A DNA stretch of 64,000 bases from positions 62,001 through 126,000 of the forward strand of contig JAIEMA010000019.1 of NCBI GenBank assembly GCA_019752535.1, read 5' to 3'. Position numbers and translations under genes: made by a program. Of the stretch, positions 35,755 through 45,286 are shown piece by piece; position 1 is the stretch's first letter, and each line of letters begins with the position of its first letter. This stretch comes from Bacteriovoracaceae bacterium. Its GTDB lineage: Bacteria; Bdellovibrionota; Bacteriovoracia; Bacteriovoracales; Bacteriovoracaceae. The notes under the pieces are model-generated. The model was given only the letters and a program-made list of their open reading frames with translations, did no database searches and was not told the DNA's origin.

Positions 35755-36723
35755 TCACTTAATGTCGTAAAACTTTGCCAAATCACCCTTGAGCAGATCA
35801 TCAAAGTAGGCAATTGTCTTCTTTAGGCCTTCCTCAAGCTGGATCGTAGGCTCCCAATTGAGTACTTGTTTGGCAATCGTGATGACTGGTTGCCTTTGTT
35901 TTGGGTCATCAGATGGAAGTGGCTTGAAAATTATTTTCGAGCTGGAATTTGTGATTTTTAAAACAGATTGAGCTAATTCAAGCATTGTAAACTCGTTTGG
36001 ATTTCCAATGTTTATCGGCCCAGTCACTTCATCTGAAGTGTTCATTAATCTAATTAGTCCTTCAATCAAATCGTCTCTATAGCAGAACGATCTTGTCTGC
36101 AACCCATCACCAAAAATGGTGATGTCCTTGCCCGTTAGAGCTTGCATAATAAAATTACTCACAACTCTTCCGTCATTGGGGTGCATTCTTGGCCCATAGG
36201 TATTGAAAATTCGCGCAACTTTTATTCTGACCTTATGCTGGCGGTGATAATCAAAAAAAAGTGTCTCTGCACATCTCTTACCCTCGTCATAGCAACTTCT
36301 GATACCTATTGGATTGACCTTGCCCCAATAACTCTCTGGCTGAGGATGAATCTCTGGATCACCATAAACTTCACTCGTTGAGGCTTGAAGAATTTTTGCC
36401 TTTGTTCGCTTTGCCAAGCCAAGCATATTGATTGCACCGTGAACGCTAGTTTTAGTCGTTTGAACTGGGTCAAACTGATAATGAACCGGAGAAGCAGGAC
36501 AAGCTAAATTGTAAATTTCATCAACTTCCACAAAAAATGGAAATGTCACATCGTTTCTCACAAATCCAAAATAGGGATTACTCATGAGATGAGCGATGTT
36601 TTGTTTTTGACCTGTAAAAAGATTATCTAAACAGAGGACATCATGCCCTTGATCAAGCAGTCTTTCGCATAAATGCGATCCAAGAAACCCGGCACCACCC
36701 GTAACTAAAATACGCTTTCTCAT
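35755..36723 (-). CDS. UDP-glucuronate decarboxylase / UDP-xylose synthase-type epimerase
   Basis: 322 residues from ATG 36723, chosen because AGGA lies 5-6 nt upstream and [20 protein letters not shown] then follows immediately; upstream in-frame ATGs would add an unconserved tail. GxxGxxG NAD site is at residues about 8-14, STSEVYGDP and [11 protein letters not shown] provide the Ser/Tyr/Lys catalytic set (YxxxK), and [16 protein letters not shown] is the signature that separates UXS from other SDR sugar enzymes. It should convert UDP-glucuronate to UDP-xylose in the cytoplasm, supplying a pentose donor to the neighbouring glycosyltransferases. Confidence 0.87.
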   Translation of the reverse strand: MRKRILVTGGAGFLGSHLCERLLDQGHDVLCLDNLFTGQKQNIAHLMSNPYFGFVRNDVTFPFFVEVDEIYNLACPASPVHYQFDPVQTTKTSVHGAINMLGLAKRTKAKILQASTSEVYGDPEIHPQPESYWGKVNPIGIRSCYDEGKRCAETLFFDYHRQHKVRIKVARIFNTYGPRMHPNDGRVVSNFIMQALTGKDITIFGDGLQTRSFCYRDDLIEGLIRLMNTSDEVTGPINIGNPNEFTMLELAQSVLKITNSSSKIIFKPLPSDDPKQRQPVITIAKQVLNWEPTIQLEEGLKKTIAYFDDLLKGDLAKFYDIK

Positions 36724-36845
36724 GAAGTCCTCTCTCATTAAACCATTAAGGTAGAACTCCATTGTAACCGCATGATATGACAGCAACAAAATTTCTTTGA
36801 AATGGAATAAAATGCTAGAATTTATACTTGAGCCAAACGATTCAA

Positions 36846-37934
36846 TTATTGAGAAAATTTATCAGTTAGTTTTCTCTTAAGACGCACCTGTAGCGGCACT
36901 TCAAAGAAATAATAGAGCAGAAGACTTAATATAAGCACCGAGCTTAGATAAGATACACCAACTCCCACAGAGGGTTCAAAAGCAGTGAAATAGGTTTTAA
37001 GGGGTTGATGAAGAATATAGCTTGCATAGCTTGAAAGTCCCAGCTGCTGAATGATTCTTGAGGTGAAAAGCTCACTTCCCTTAATACCTTCATAGTAAGA
37101 GGACATGATGAGGAGGGCAAAAAAAGGAAGGGCAACCATTTGAGAGAAGAGTTTATCTTCAATAAGTGAATTCGACATGGCCAAAAAGATTGATAAAATA
37201 ATGCTGCTCCAAAATACGAATGTACAATTTCTCTTTATTCCCAATGTTAGTTTGTTTTCTTGCTTCACCACTTTAAATAAATAACACCCGATAACAAACT
37301 CCGATAATCTCAAGGGTGGGAAGCTTCTCCATAACGTTTTCATATAAAGAGAGTCTGAATTTGTATTGAAGATCTTAAACAACACGAAAAACAAAATGGC
37401 GGGCATGAGATAGAGGATAAAGACAGTACGCAGATTATATTTTGTTCTATTTATCCTAGGCATTAAAAAGATGAGAGCTGTGTAGAAGAACATCTCGCAT
37501 GAGAGTGACCAGGCCGGAGAATTCCAAACGGGAGTTAAATTTGGGACCCATGACTGGAGCATCAAAATATAACCTGTACCACTAATAAGAATTTTTAAAG
37601 TAGCCGTATTAATTTCATATTGTTCAAAAAAATATTTTACCACCCGAGGAGCATCGATAAGCATGGCAAGAAAATAAAGGGGGTAAAGCTTTGCCAATCT
37701 GCCGGAAAGATAGGCGATCTTTTCTTTTTTAGTCTCAAGTTTATCTTGATAAACATAAGCCAGCAAAAATCCGGAGAGAAGAAAGAAAAATGAAACGGCT
37801 GTTTCGCCTTTTGAGAGAAAATTTTGTATTGGGGAGTAAAGAGTGAAGGAGCCAAAAAGATAAAGATTGTGAAATAGGATCACATGGATCGCAGCATAAA
37901 AGCGCAAACCGGTTAAAATTTTAATATTCTTCAT
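36846..37934 (-). CDS. Acyltransferase 3 family membrane protein
   Basis: 362 residues, about ten helices. [20 protein letters not shown] carries the conserved R and [21 protein letters not shown] and [20 protein letters not shown] are the other hallmarks. The C-terminus ([17 protein letters not shown]) resembles that of the acyltransferase at 3945. It likely acylates the surface glycan. It is the first gene of the minus-strand run down to 30119, but 122 nt separate it from the epimerase, enough for another promoter. Confidence 0.9.
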   Translation of the reverse strand: MKNIKILTGLRFYAAIHVILFHNLYLFGSFTLYSPIQNFLSKGETAVSFFFLLSGFLLAYVYQDKLETKKEKIAYLSGRLAKLYPLYFLAMLIDAPRVVKYFFEQYEINTATLKILISGTGYILMLQSWVPNLTPVWNSPAWSLSCEMFFYTALIFLMPRINRTKYNLRTVFILYLMPAILFFVLFKIFNTNSDSLYMKTLWRSFPPLRLSEFVIGCYLFKVVKQENKLTLGIKRNCTFVFWSSIILSIFLAMSNSLIEDKLFSQMVALPFFALLIMSSYYEGIKGSELFTSRIIQQLGLSSYASYILHQPLKTYFTAFEPSVGVGVSYLSSVLILSLLLYYFFEVPLQVRLKRKLTDKFSQ

Positions 37935-38095
37935 GACTTATAAACTATAACTCGAACTCCACCCGCATTAAAGTATATTCAATCCAATTTTTGTGAAACC
38001 GTTAAATCCTTTGTGTGTTAAGACTCTGTTATTTGTCTCCCCTCCCATTTCCCACCCAATCGATCGATGCTACTTGTTTGCCACAAGGAGCTCTT

Positions 38096-38536
38096 ATGAA
38101 ATTTTTGTTGGTTTTCTCTCTTAGCCTACTAAGCCTTAATGGTTACTCTTACGTGAGCGAGTGTGAACAAAGCACAACACTAAAATGTGAAGTGACTTAT
38201 TACGCCAAGGATAATGATCAAAATATCACTACAACTAAGATATCAACTCAAGCTCACTACGAATTAGTGAATTGGGATGAACCTTCATTAGCCTTTTGTC
38301 AGGCCTGGGTCGGATTCAATAAAAAGGGACTGTATATTGAAGCTCACTTAACTGAAGAGTCTCAAAGCCTTTCGATAAGAATGATGAAGAGCCACAATGG
38401 TGAAGTGAGTAACGATCAAGCCAGCTCTGAGATGAAATTCCTCTTGGGAGAAACTTATACATCTTCCCTTTCTCTCGGGAACCAAACCACTGAGGGCGTC
38501 TACGCCTCAATTATTAAATGTAATGTAAACAAATAG
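38096..38536 (+). CDS. Small secreted protein of unknown function
   Basis: 146 residues from ATG 38096, set by AAGGAG at 38085-38090; an upstream ATG at 38015 would bury the signal peptide. The signal is MKFLLVFSLSLLSLNGYSY. The mature part has four Cys (SECEQSTTLKCEV, LAFCQAWVG, IIKCNVNK), suggesting two disulphides in a small beta-rich domain. I do not recognise the family. It stands alone between the glycan locus and flagellin, with a hairpin just after the stop. Confidence 0.75.
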   Translation: MKFLLVFSLSLLSLNGYSYVSECEQSTTLKCEVTYYAKDNDQNITTTKISTQAHYELVNWDEPSLAFCQAWVGFNKKGLYIEAHLTEESQSLSIRMMKSHNGEVSNDQASSEMKFLLGETYTSSLSLGNQTTEGVYASIIKCNVNK

Positions 38537-38541
38537 CATCA

Positions 38542-38565
38542 AGCCCCTCTTTGATTGGAGGGGCT
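38542..38565 (+). terminator. Hairpin terminator after the small secreted protein
   Basis: AGCCCCTC pairs with GAGGGGCT across an 8-nt loop, starting 6 nt after the stop codon. The tail CAACAAAATTCTTTG is not a clean T-run, so efficiency is uncertain. Confidence 0.6.
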
Positions 38566-38773
38566 CAACAAAATTCTTTGTCTCGCTAAGTTATTAAATA
38601 CTCCCTTTACATGATTTTTCTCACTCCATTTTATTCTAAAAAAAGACTCAAGGAATAATTATCCCCGGAGTCATTAATTCCTTTTTCAATTCTACGAAAA
38701 GATACTCACTCTCAAATAGGGAGTGCAACACAGAGTATGGAAGCTCGTCGTTTTCTCAGGGTTGAGAAGAAGT

Positions 38774-38794
38774 CCACCAAGGATATTAAGGTGG
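38774..38794 (+). repeat. Small inverted repeat in the flagellin leader
   Basis: CCACC and GGTGG are separated by 11 nt and lie 15 nt before the flagellin Shine-Dalgarno. It could fold in the mRNA leader; functional relevance is not shown. Confidence 0.3.
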
Positions 38795-38821
38795 GGTGAT
38801 GATAAACCAAGGAGGATTTTG

Positions 38822-39655
38822 ATGGGTTTCAGAATTAATACTAACGTGGCTTCTATCGCAGCTCAACGCAGCCTAGGAGTGAACAATCGAGAAAGCGAAA
38901 GCAATCTTGCTAAACTCTCTTCAGGATCCAGAATTAATAAAGCCTCAGACGATGCGGCGGGACTCGCGATCTCAGAAAAATTCAAAGCCAATGTGCGCTC
39001 ATTAAAGCAAGCTGACCGAAACGCCAACGATGGTATCTCAATGATACAAACAGCTGAAGGTGGCTTGAATGAGGTCTCCTCTATTCTCACACGGATGCGA
39101 GAGTTGGCCATTCAAACGGCCTCGGACACTGTTGGAGACAGTGAACGCAAAATGACCGATATGGAGTATCAAAACCTCAAGGAAGAGCTTGATCGTATCT
39201 CACAAGTCACAGAGTTTAACGGACATAAACTGCTTGATGGGAATGGTAAAAAATATGATTTCCAGATTGGTGTCAATAACGATGAATTTCAAGACAGAAT
39301 TGGTTATGACTCCAACACAGTTAACGCGAGAATTGATTCCCTTGGTGTAGATGGCCTCTCAGTCACAACCAAAGAAGGCTCTCAAACCTCACTGGCCGCT
39401 GTTGATAGTGCGATTGAGAAGGTTTCAGGTTATAGAGCTTATCTTGGCGCCACTCAAAACCGACTCACATCAACCAGTAACAACTTACAAGTGAGTGTTG
39501 AAAATATCTCTCAAGCCAACTCTCGAATTCGTGATGTGGATTACGCGGAAGCGACAGCGATGCAAGCTAAAAACTCGATTTTAAGCGCTGCCGGAACTTC
39601 TGTATTGGCTCAAGCCAATGCTACCGGACAGAATGCTCTCAAGCTTATTGGATAG
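38822..39655 (+). CDS. fliC: Flagellin
   Basis: 277 residues from ATG 38822, chosen because AAGGAGG (38809-38815) is 6 nt upstream and MGFRINTNVASIAAQRSLG is a standard flagellin N-terminus. The conserved D0/D1 ends are complete: SGSRINKASDDAAGLAISEK (N-terminal) and NILSAAGTSVLAQANATGQN... (C-terminal, ending ALKLIG); the variable middle is short (about residues 165-200). It polymerises into the filament after FliC-type export. It has its own 5' region (about 286 nt from the previous stop) containing hairpins at about 38705-38720 and 38774-38794 but no clear sigma-28 promoter. Only one copy is present here; other flagellins may be elsewhere. Confidence 0.95.
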   Translation: MGFRINTNVASIAAQRSLGVNNRESESNLAKLSSGSRINKASDDAAGLAISEKFKANVRSLKQADRNANDGISMIQTAEGGLNEVSSILTRMRELAIQTASDTVGDSERKMTDMEYQNLKEELDRISQVTEFNGHKLLDGNGKKYDFQIGVNNDEFQDRIGYDSNTVNARIDSLGVDGLSVTTKEGSQTSLAAVDSAIEKVSGYRAYLGATQNRLTSTSNNLQVSVENISQANSRIRDVDYAEATAMQAKNSILSAAGTSVLAQANATGQNALKLIG

Positions 39656-39661
39656 ATTCTT

Positions 39662-39682
39662 GGGCCCCAATCATTGGGGCCC
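39662..39682. terminator. Bidirectional terminator between flagellin and mscS-like gene
   Basis: GGGCCCCAA pairs perfectly with TTGGGGCCC across a 3-nt loop (TCA), followed by CTTT on the plus strand. It serves the flagellin mRNA. The loop TCA is also the stop codon (TGA) of the convergent channel gene, and one arm encodes its last residues, so it would also end that transcript very close to its stop. Confidence 0.8.
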
Positions 39683-40549
39683 CTTTCCTTCACTTTTGAT
39701 ATGAAGATCACGTTGCGGGAATGGTATCTCGATATTTTGGGCTCTGAAGAGACTCATGATTTCAACGCGAATGTCACTGGCCACACGATCCATGTACCAA
39801 ATGTCACTGGACCAAAACCGGAGATCGAAATCTAAACTTGATTCTCCAAAGTTTTCAAAAATGGCGATCGGAGGTGGATCTTGCAAAACGGTAGGATGCA
39901 TAGAAGCGGCTTGCACAAGAAGAGACATAACTTTATTTACATCTGAACTGTATGCCACACCCACTTTTACATGCTGGCGAATCCTCTCACCAGTATAGCT
40001 ATCATTAATCACATCTTCTGACAGAAGCTTTGAGTTTGGCACCATGATCGTGACGTCATCTCTCGTCTGAATCATAGTGGAGCGCACATGAATATCGACA
40101 ATTCTTCCTGAAGTTTCTCCAACTTGGATAATGTCACCCACTTTAACTGGCCTCTCAATAAGAAGAATAATTCCTGAGATAAAGTTCTGCGTAATATTTT
40201 GAAGGCCAAAACCAATTCCTACCATCAAGACGGCACTTAAAGCGGCTAGTGAATTAATAGAAATTCCAAGATTATCAAGCGAGAACAGCATGCCCAGTGT
40301 GATAATGATATAGCGAACGAATTTCTCAATTGAGTTTCTTAAACCAGAATCGACTTCTTTTTTTTCAAGAGCAGCATTGGTCGCCTTTGCAATATAGCGA
40401 GCAACTTTTACTGTGATTAAAAAAAGAGAAATTGAAATGACAAAACTAAAGATAGATATTTTTGTTCCATTGATTTGAAAAATGGGTTCTTTCAAAATAA
40501 AAATAAAATTTTTGAATTGATCTAAAACTGAATCCATCGACTGTTCCAT
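39671..40549 (-). CDS. Small-conductance mechanosensitive channel (MscS family)
   Basis: 292 residues. Three hydrophobic helices precede the pore helix LAALSAVLMVGIGFGLQNIT and the beta domain VGDIIQVGETSGRIVDIHVR and MVPNSKLL, all MscS hallmarks; the pore has the Gly/Ala packing. The first helices (FIFILKEPIFQINGTKISIFS) are shorter than in E. coli MscS (286 residues overall, so length is normal). It releases solutes on hypo-osmotic shock in the inner membrane. It is convergent with flagellin and divergent from the nitrilase gene, so monocistronic. Confidence 0.92.
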   Translation of the reverse strand: MEQSMDSVLDQFKNFIFILKEPIFQINGTKISIFSFVISISLFLITVKVARYIAKATNAALEKKEVDSGLRNSIEKFVRYIIITLGMLFSLDNLGISINSLAALSAVLMVGIGFGLQNITQNFISGIILLIERPVKVGDIIQVGETSGRIVDIHVRSTMIQTRDDVTIMVPNSKLLSEDVINDSYTGERIRQHVKVGVAYSSDVNKVMSLLVQAASMHPTVLQDPPPIAIFENFGESSLDFDLRFWSSDIWYMDRVASDIRVEIMSLFRAQNIEIPFPQRDLHIKSEGKGPQ

Positions 40550-40612
40550 AGTGTTTCTCTCTTATTGTGCTCTACGCGTTGCAATTCTATTGGATCATAG
40601 TTATAGTTCATT

Positions 40613-41506
40613 ATGAATAGAATTCGAGTTGCATCCCTTCAGTACTTTATCCGTCCCGTTAAATCATTTGAGGACTTTGGTCTTCAAGTGGAGTCGTTTG
40701 TAGAAACGGCAAAAGACTACAAGGTTAAAGTTTTAGTTTTCCCAGAATACTACGCTGTTCAATTGCTCACGCTTGGACAAATCAAAAGACCAATTGCAGA
40801 ACAGATTAAGGATTTAGCATCTCAAGAAGAGAGAATCGTTGAATTCATGTCTTCATTGGCCAAAAAGTTTAATATTCTTATTGTCGGCGGCTCAATTCCC
40901 GTTTTCAGCAAAGATAAAACTAAAGTCTTCAATCGCTGTTATGTCTACGGCTCTGATGGAAGCTATGATTATCAAGATAAACTCCACATGACTCGTTTTG
41001 AAAAAGATGAATGGTTTGTCAGTCCCGGCGATCGTTTGAAAATTTTTGAAACTGATTTCGGAAAATTTGCCGTGACCATTTGTTACGATGTCGAATTTCC
41101 AGAAATTGCCCGCGCTGCCGCTCGCCTAGGTGCTCACTTTTTAGTCGTGCCAAGTTGTACAGATGACCGCCAAGGTTATCTGCGAGTTCGCTACTGTGCT
41201 CAGGCACGTGCTATTGAAAATCAAATGTATGTTATCCACTCGCCTTTAGTAGGCTCTCTCCCAACGGTACCAGCTGTGTCACTGAACTATGGTCAAGCAG
41301 CTATTTATACCCCAAGTGATTATTCTTTTTCTCGCGATGGCCTTCTTGCAGAAGGTGCCGTGAATCAAGAAAGTATGATTATTGGAGATATTAATATTAG
41401 TCTCATTGAAGACTCGCGTGAAAGCGGAACGGTTCTACCTCTACGAGATAGTCAAACGACTGGCGAACTTTTAAAGGTTGCCGATCATGTTAAACTCAAA
41501 ATCTAA
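40613..41506 (+). CDS. Carbon-nitrogen hydrolase (nitrilase superfamily)
   Basis: 297 residues. The Glu-Lys-Cys triad is visible: VLVFPEYYAVQ (Glu, about 45), YQDKLHMTRFE (Lys, about 125) and VTICYDVEFPEIARAAA (Cys, about 160). Family members hydrolyse amides or transfer ammonia; the substrate is not evident. In the Bacillus YhcX type, a nitrilase domain is fused to an N-terminal GNAT domain; here the GNAT domain is instead in the next protein, whose start lies within this gene's 3' end (20-nt overlap), so the pair keeps the association. Confidence 0.9.
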   Translation: MNRIRVASLQYFIRPVKSFEDFGLQVESFVETAKDYKVKVLVFPEYYAVQLLTLGQIKRPIAEQIKDLASQEERIVEFMSSLAKKFNILIVGGSIPVFSKDKTKVFNRCYVYGSDGSYDYQDKLHMTRFEKDEWFVSPGDRLKIFETDFGKFAVTICYDVEFPEIARAAARLGAHFLVVPSCTDDRQGYLRVRYCAQARAIENQMYVIHSPLVGSLPTVPAVSLNYGQAAIYTPSDYSFSRDGLLAEGAVNQESMIIGDINISLIEDSRESGTVLPLRDSQTTGELLKVADHVKLKI

Positions 41507-44483
41507 TATCGAAGTCATCCATCCAAGACCCGAGCATTTTGAGGGGATTCAAGATCTCTGCAAACGTGTCTACCCATTCACAAAGCCTTGGTCGATAGCT
41601 CAACTGGAATCCCACCGCTCCTATTTTCCAGGAGGGCAACTGGTTGCCATTGATACTGAAACAGGCAAAGTGGTGGGCCTTGCCTTCAGCCTTATTATTC
41701 TTTGGGATGACTACTCCCCTCAGGATAATTGGTCAGATTTCACTTCAAACGGTTTTTTCCAAAACCATAACCCCAAGAAAGGTAAAACACTCTACGGTGC
41801 AGAGGTGATGGTTGATCCTGAGATGAGAGGACGTGGTATTGGCAAGATGCTCTATAAAGGGCGACAAGACCTCGTTGAAAAATATGAGCTCAAGCGTATC
41901 CGCGCAGGAGCGAGACTCAGAGGCTATAGCAAATATAAAGATAAGCTCACTCCATATGAGTACACAGTTCAGGTTGCCCAAAAGAAAATTTACGATCCCA
42001 CTTTAAGTTTTCAACTGAATCAAGGCTTCGTCGTGATCGATGTCGCTAAGAATTATCTCTATAATGATCCTGAAAGTCTGGGGTATGCGGCAGTTATCGA
42101 ATGGCTAAATCCTAAAACGGCTACTCCTGCTGAAGTCAAAAAACAACAAGACAGCGTGGACTCATTTCTAAATAATAAAAAATTCATCTCTGAATTTCTT
42201 CCCCGTGAACTTCATCGTTTAGTAAGAAAAACGACTCTTCTTTTAGGGGAAGTCATTAAAGAGAATGAAGGCCAAGATTTTTTTAATCAAATTGAAAGAT
42301 ACCGACAAACACTAAAAAAAATGAGGGCGAAAATTGATATTGAGAAAATATCAAGACTCAAGACATTTACCTCTAAGCAATCGCCCCTAGACCAACTTAA
42401 AACGGCCCATGCCTTTGCTTTACAGCTTGAGCTGATTAATTCTTGTGAGACCACCTATCGAACTTGGCGGCTGAGAAAAACTCCAGTGGTTCAAGGACTT
42501 AAAAATAGAACTGATCTTAAATTCGTACTCACGGCTCACCCCACCGAAGCCAGATCTCCAGTCGTTGTTGAGCTTCTGCAACGAATTAATGAACTTCTCA
42601 TCGATGGAGTCAGTAATAATTTTGTCTTTAGAGAACAGGAACTCAAAAGTTTAATTCGTCTTCTCTGGGCGACGCCGCTTGCAAAAAAGCAATCACCAAC
42701 AGTCTTGGATGAGGCTGAATATCTCTTTTCACATATCTTCTCTGAGAAAGTCCTCGATTTCTTTATAAGTGAGAAGCCTAGTTATGATTTAAAGATTCGC
42801 ACCTGGGTTGGAGGTGACAAGGATGGACATCCCGGGGTAAATGCCGAAGTCATGAAGAAGTGCCTCACACTTTCAAGGGGTCATATTCTTAAAGTCGTCA
42901 GTGCCAAAGTTCATCACATTATCACAGACATCGAATCTCTCAATTCCAATGTCACGACTAAGAAGATTAAAATTGAACCTCTTAAGGATTTACTCAAAGA
43001 TCTCTCGAGTATAAATCAAATCACTTCCGGTGACGGCAACCGAGTGAAGAAATGGATTATCAAAGTGAAGAAGTTTCAACACTCTTCTCCTATGATTATT
43101 AAAATGCATCATCAAATGCTGCTTATAAATCAATTGATTGATGTATTTCCAGGACTTGTCGTTCCAATTGAATTTCGAGAAGACGCGGGTGAAATTGAAA
43201 AGGCTCTAAAATTAAAAAACACGGCCATATGGCATATGGTAGAAGACCTCTCTAAACTTGCGGGAGCCCTAGAGATCACAAGTTACGTGAGAGGTTTTGT
43301 GATCTCTCACTGTGAAACGGCCCAAGACATGAACAATGCTTGTGAGCTGGCCCTTATCGCAGGAAAGACCAAGAACCTGCCCATCATTCCATTGTTTGAA
43401 AGTAAGGATGCTCTCATCAATGGGCCAAAAATTGTTAAAGAATGGATTAAAAACAAGGGATACCTTGAGCAAGTGCGAAGACATTGGTTTGGCTATTTAG
43501 AAGTAATGCTTGGCTATTCTGACTCAGCCAAAGAGATTGGTGTCTTTCCCAGTCGAAAACTGATCCAAAAATCCATGTTTGAAATTGAATCAACACTCAA
43601 ATCAAGTGGAGTGAAACCCATATTCTTCCATGGCTCAGGTGGCAGCGTCGCCAGGGGCGGCGGAAGTATTAAAGAGCAGATCTCTTGGTGGCCGAATTCC
43701 GCGATTGAAAAACCAAAAATCACCATACAAGGAGAAATGATTCAAAGAACTTTCTCAACCAAAGAGATTTTGAACTCTCAATGTGTTCATTTCACCAACG
43801 AAGCGACGAAGAGAAGGGCCCAAAAAGTAAAACTAATTCAATCAAGTGCGCTTGATGAATTCGCTAAGATCATTGAAAAAAAGTATAAATCAATCATTGA
43901 TGAACCAAAGTTTTTTAGCAACTTGCTAGATACCACACCTTATCGTTATCTCAACCTCCTTAAAATTGGTTCTCGTCCCGCAAAAAGAGTGAGCAGTGAG
44001 CTCTCTATCTCCTCGCTACGGGCCATTCCATGGATTCTTTGCTGGACTCAGACAAGATCACTACTCCCTACATGGTGGGGTGTAGGGACTGCTTGGAAGA
44101 GCATGTCGTCTCAGCAGAAAGATGACATACGAGAGCAATTTAGAGATAACCCATTCTTTACTTCATTCGTAAAATCTCTCGGTTTTACTCTAGCGAAAGT
44201 AGAATTAGATATTTGGAAACTCTATAACCAAAAAAGCGTGAGTGAGGATTTCTTTAAAGAGGCTGAAGCTGAGTACAAGAGAGCAATGCAATTTGTTTTT
44301 GACGTAACTGGTGAAAAGCAGCTGATTTGGTATCGTCCATGGCTTGAAGAAAGCATCCGCTTGAGAGCGCCACAGATTCATATTCTTAATCTCTTACAAA
44401 TTTCGGCCATGAAGAGATCAGATGAGGCACTTTTAAGAGAAACACTGGTAGGTATTGCTTGTGGAATGCTCACTACCGGTTAA
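41487..44483 (+). CDS. GNAT acetyltransferase - phosphoenolpyruvate carboxylase-like fusion
   Basis: 998 residues from ATG 41487 (AAAGG at 41473-41477). An N-terminal GNAT domain (about 8-200; VMVDPEMRGRGIGKMLYKG is the acetyl-CoA motif) is joined to a PEPC-like domain (about 220-998). PEPC motifs in order: TAHPTEA with His351, GGDKDGHP (Lys445), GYSDSAKE (Lys682), FHGSGGSVARGG (Ser717, Arg723), LRAIPWILCWTQTR, and a C-terminal GMLTTG. Compared with E. coli PEPC, Arg396 is Lys, Arg581 is Ser and the RNTG end is changed, so the phosphate-binding set is altered. Normal role would be PEP + bicarbonate to oxaloacetate; here activity is uncertain. It is co-transcribed with the nitrilase gene. Confidence 0.85.
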   Translation: MLNSKSNIEVIHPRPEHFEGIQDLCKRVYPFTKPWSIAQLESHRSYFPGGQLVAIDTETGKVVGLAFSLIILWDDYSPQDNWSDFTSNGFFQNHNPKKGKTLYGAEVMVDPEMRGRGIGKMLYKGRQDLVEKYELKRIRAGARLRGYSKYKDKLTPYEYTVQVAQKKIYDPTLSFQLNQGFVVIDVAKNYLYNDPESLGYAAVIEWLNPKTATPAEVKKQQDSVDSFLNNKKFISEFLPRELHRLVRKTTLLLGEVIKENEGQDFFNQIERYRQTLKKMRAKIDIEKISRLKTFTSKQSPLDQLKTAHAFALQLELINSCETTYRTWRLRKTPVVQGLKNRTDLKFVLTAHPTEARSPVVVELLQRINELLIDGVSNNFVFREQELKSLIRLLWATPLAKKQSPTVLDEAEYLFSHIFSEKVLDFFISEKPSYDLKIRTWVGGDKDGHPGVNAEVMKKCLTLSRGHILKVVSAKVHHIITDIESLNSNVTTKKIKIEPLKDLLKDLSSINQITSGDGNRVKKWIIKVKKFQHSSPMIIKMHHQMLLINQLIDVFPGLVVPIEFREDAGEIEKALKLKNTAIWHMVEDLSKLAGALEITSYVRGFVISHCETAQDMNNACELALIAGKTKNLPIIPLFESKDALINGPKIVKEWIKNKGYLEQVRRHWFGYLEVMLGYSDSAKEIGVFPSRKLIQKSMFEIESTLKSSGVKPIFFHGSGGSVARGGGSIKEQISWWPNSAIEKPKITIQGEMIQRTFSTKEILNSQCVHFTNEATKRRAQKVKLIQSSALDEFAKIIEKKYKSIIDEPKFFSNLLDTTPYRYLNLLKIGSRPAKRVSSELSISSLRAIPWILCWTQTRSLLPTWWGVGTAWKSMSSQQKDDIREQFRDNPFFTSFVKSLGFTLAKVELDIWKLYNQKSVSEDFFKEAEAEYKRAMQFVFDVTGEKQLIWYRPWLEESIRLRAPQIHILNLLQISAMKRSDEALLRETLVGIACGMLTTG

Positions 44484-45286
44484 ATTTTTACGAAGGCTTC
44501 ACCAGTTCCATCGACAGATCTTTTGAAACAACTGACAAAATTCATGGGGGATTCAGAACCTCCCATGAATATATAACCATTTGCGACTAAGCTCTTAGCC
44601 ATCTTTTCTAAAATATCTTTTTTGGTTGGCGTATCAAAATAAAGCAGTACATTTCGACAAAAAATAGCATCAAATTGACCAAGCTCAAGATAGCTTTCAA
44701 GCAAATTATGAGATCTGAACTGTATTGCTTGCTTAACCTTAGGGATAATCTCCCAGCCTTGATTAGTTTTTGAAAAATACTGATTCAAATCTTGAGGGGA
44801 GAGACCTCTTTTAATTTCAAATTCACTATAAGCTCCAATCTTGGCCTTATCTAAAACGTTTGAAGATATATCTGTAGCCACTATTTCTAGTTTAAATAAA
44901 GGATTCAGTTGTTTAAATTTTTCCGCAACGATCGATACAGAATAAGGTTCTTGCCCCGTTGAACAGGCAGCGCACCAAATTCTTCTTGTTTTGTTGGGGT
45001 CCTCTTTAATCCATTCCTTGAAGGCGAATTGAGCTAAAAAATCAAAAGGCCTTGAATCTCTGAAGAAGAGAGTTTCATTTGTCGTAAGAGCGTTTATCAA
45101 ACCTTGCTCAAGAGATCTTTTATCCCAGTTCTTTTGATAATAATTTCCCCACTCTTCCACATTCTTAAGTCCTAATGTTTGTAGAGTCTCCATGAGGCGA
45201 ATATCAATAAAACTATCTCGATCTTCTTCAATACCAATACCTGTTCGCTGCTTAATAATTTGACGAATAAGTTGATGCGCTCTCAT
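44480..45286 (-). CDS. cheR: CheR chemotaxis protein methyltransferase
   Basis: 268 residues from ATG 45286, which overlaps the CheB stop as ATGA and has AGGAG 7 nt upstream. The CheR N-domain (about 1-75) leads to TTNETLFFRDSRPFDFLAQF (typical NETxFFR), WCAACSTGQEPYSVSI (SAM motif I), VATDISSNVLDKAKIGAYS and FDAIFCRNVLLYFD. It transfers methyl groups from SAM to chemoreceptor glutamates. It is last in the receptor-cheB-cheR operon and shares TTAA with the stop of the PEPC fusion gene. Confidence 0.95.
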   Translation of the reverse strand: MRAHQLIRQIIKQRTGIGIEEDRDSFIDIRLMETLQTLGLKNVEEWGNYYQKNWDKRSLEQGLINALTTNETLFFRDSRPFDFLAQFAFKEWIKEDPNKTRRIWCAACSTGQEPYSVSIVAEKFKQLNPLFKLEIVATDISSNVLDKAKIGAYSEFEIKRGLSPQDLNQYFSKTNQGWEIIPKVKQAIQFRSHNLLESYLELGQFDAIFCRNVLLYFDTPTKKDILEKMAKSLVANGYIFMGGSESPMNFVSCFKRSVDGTGEAFVKI

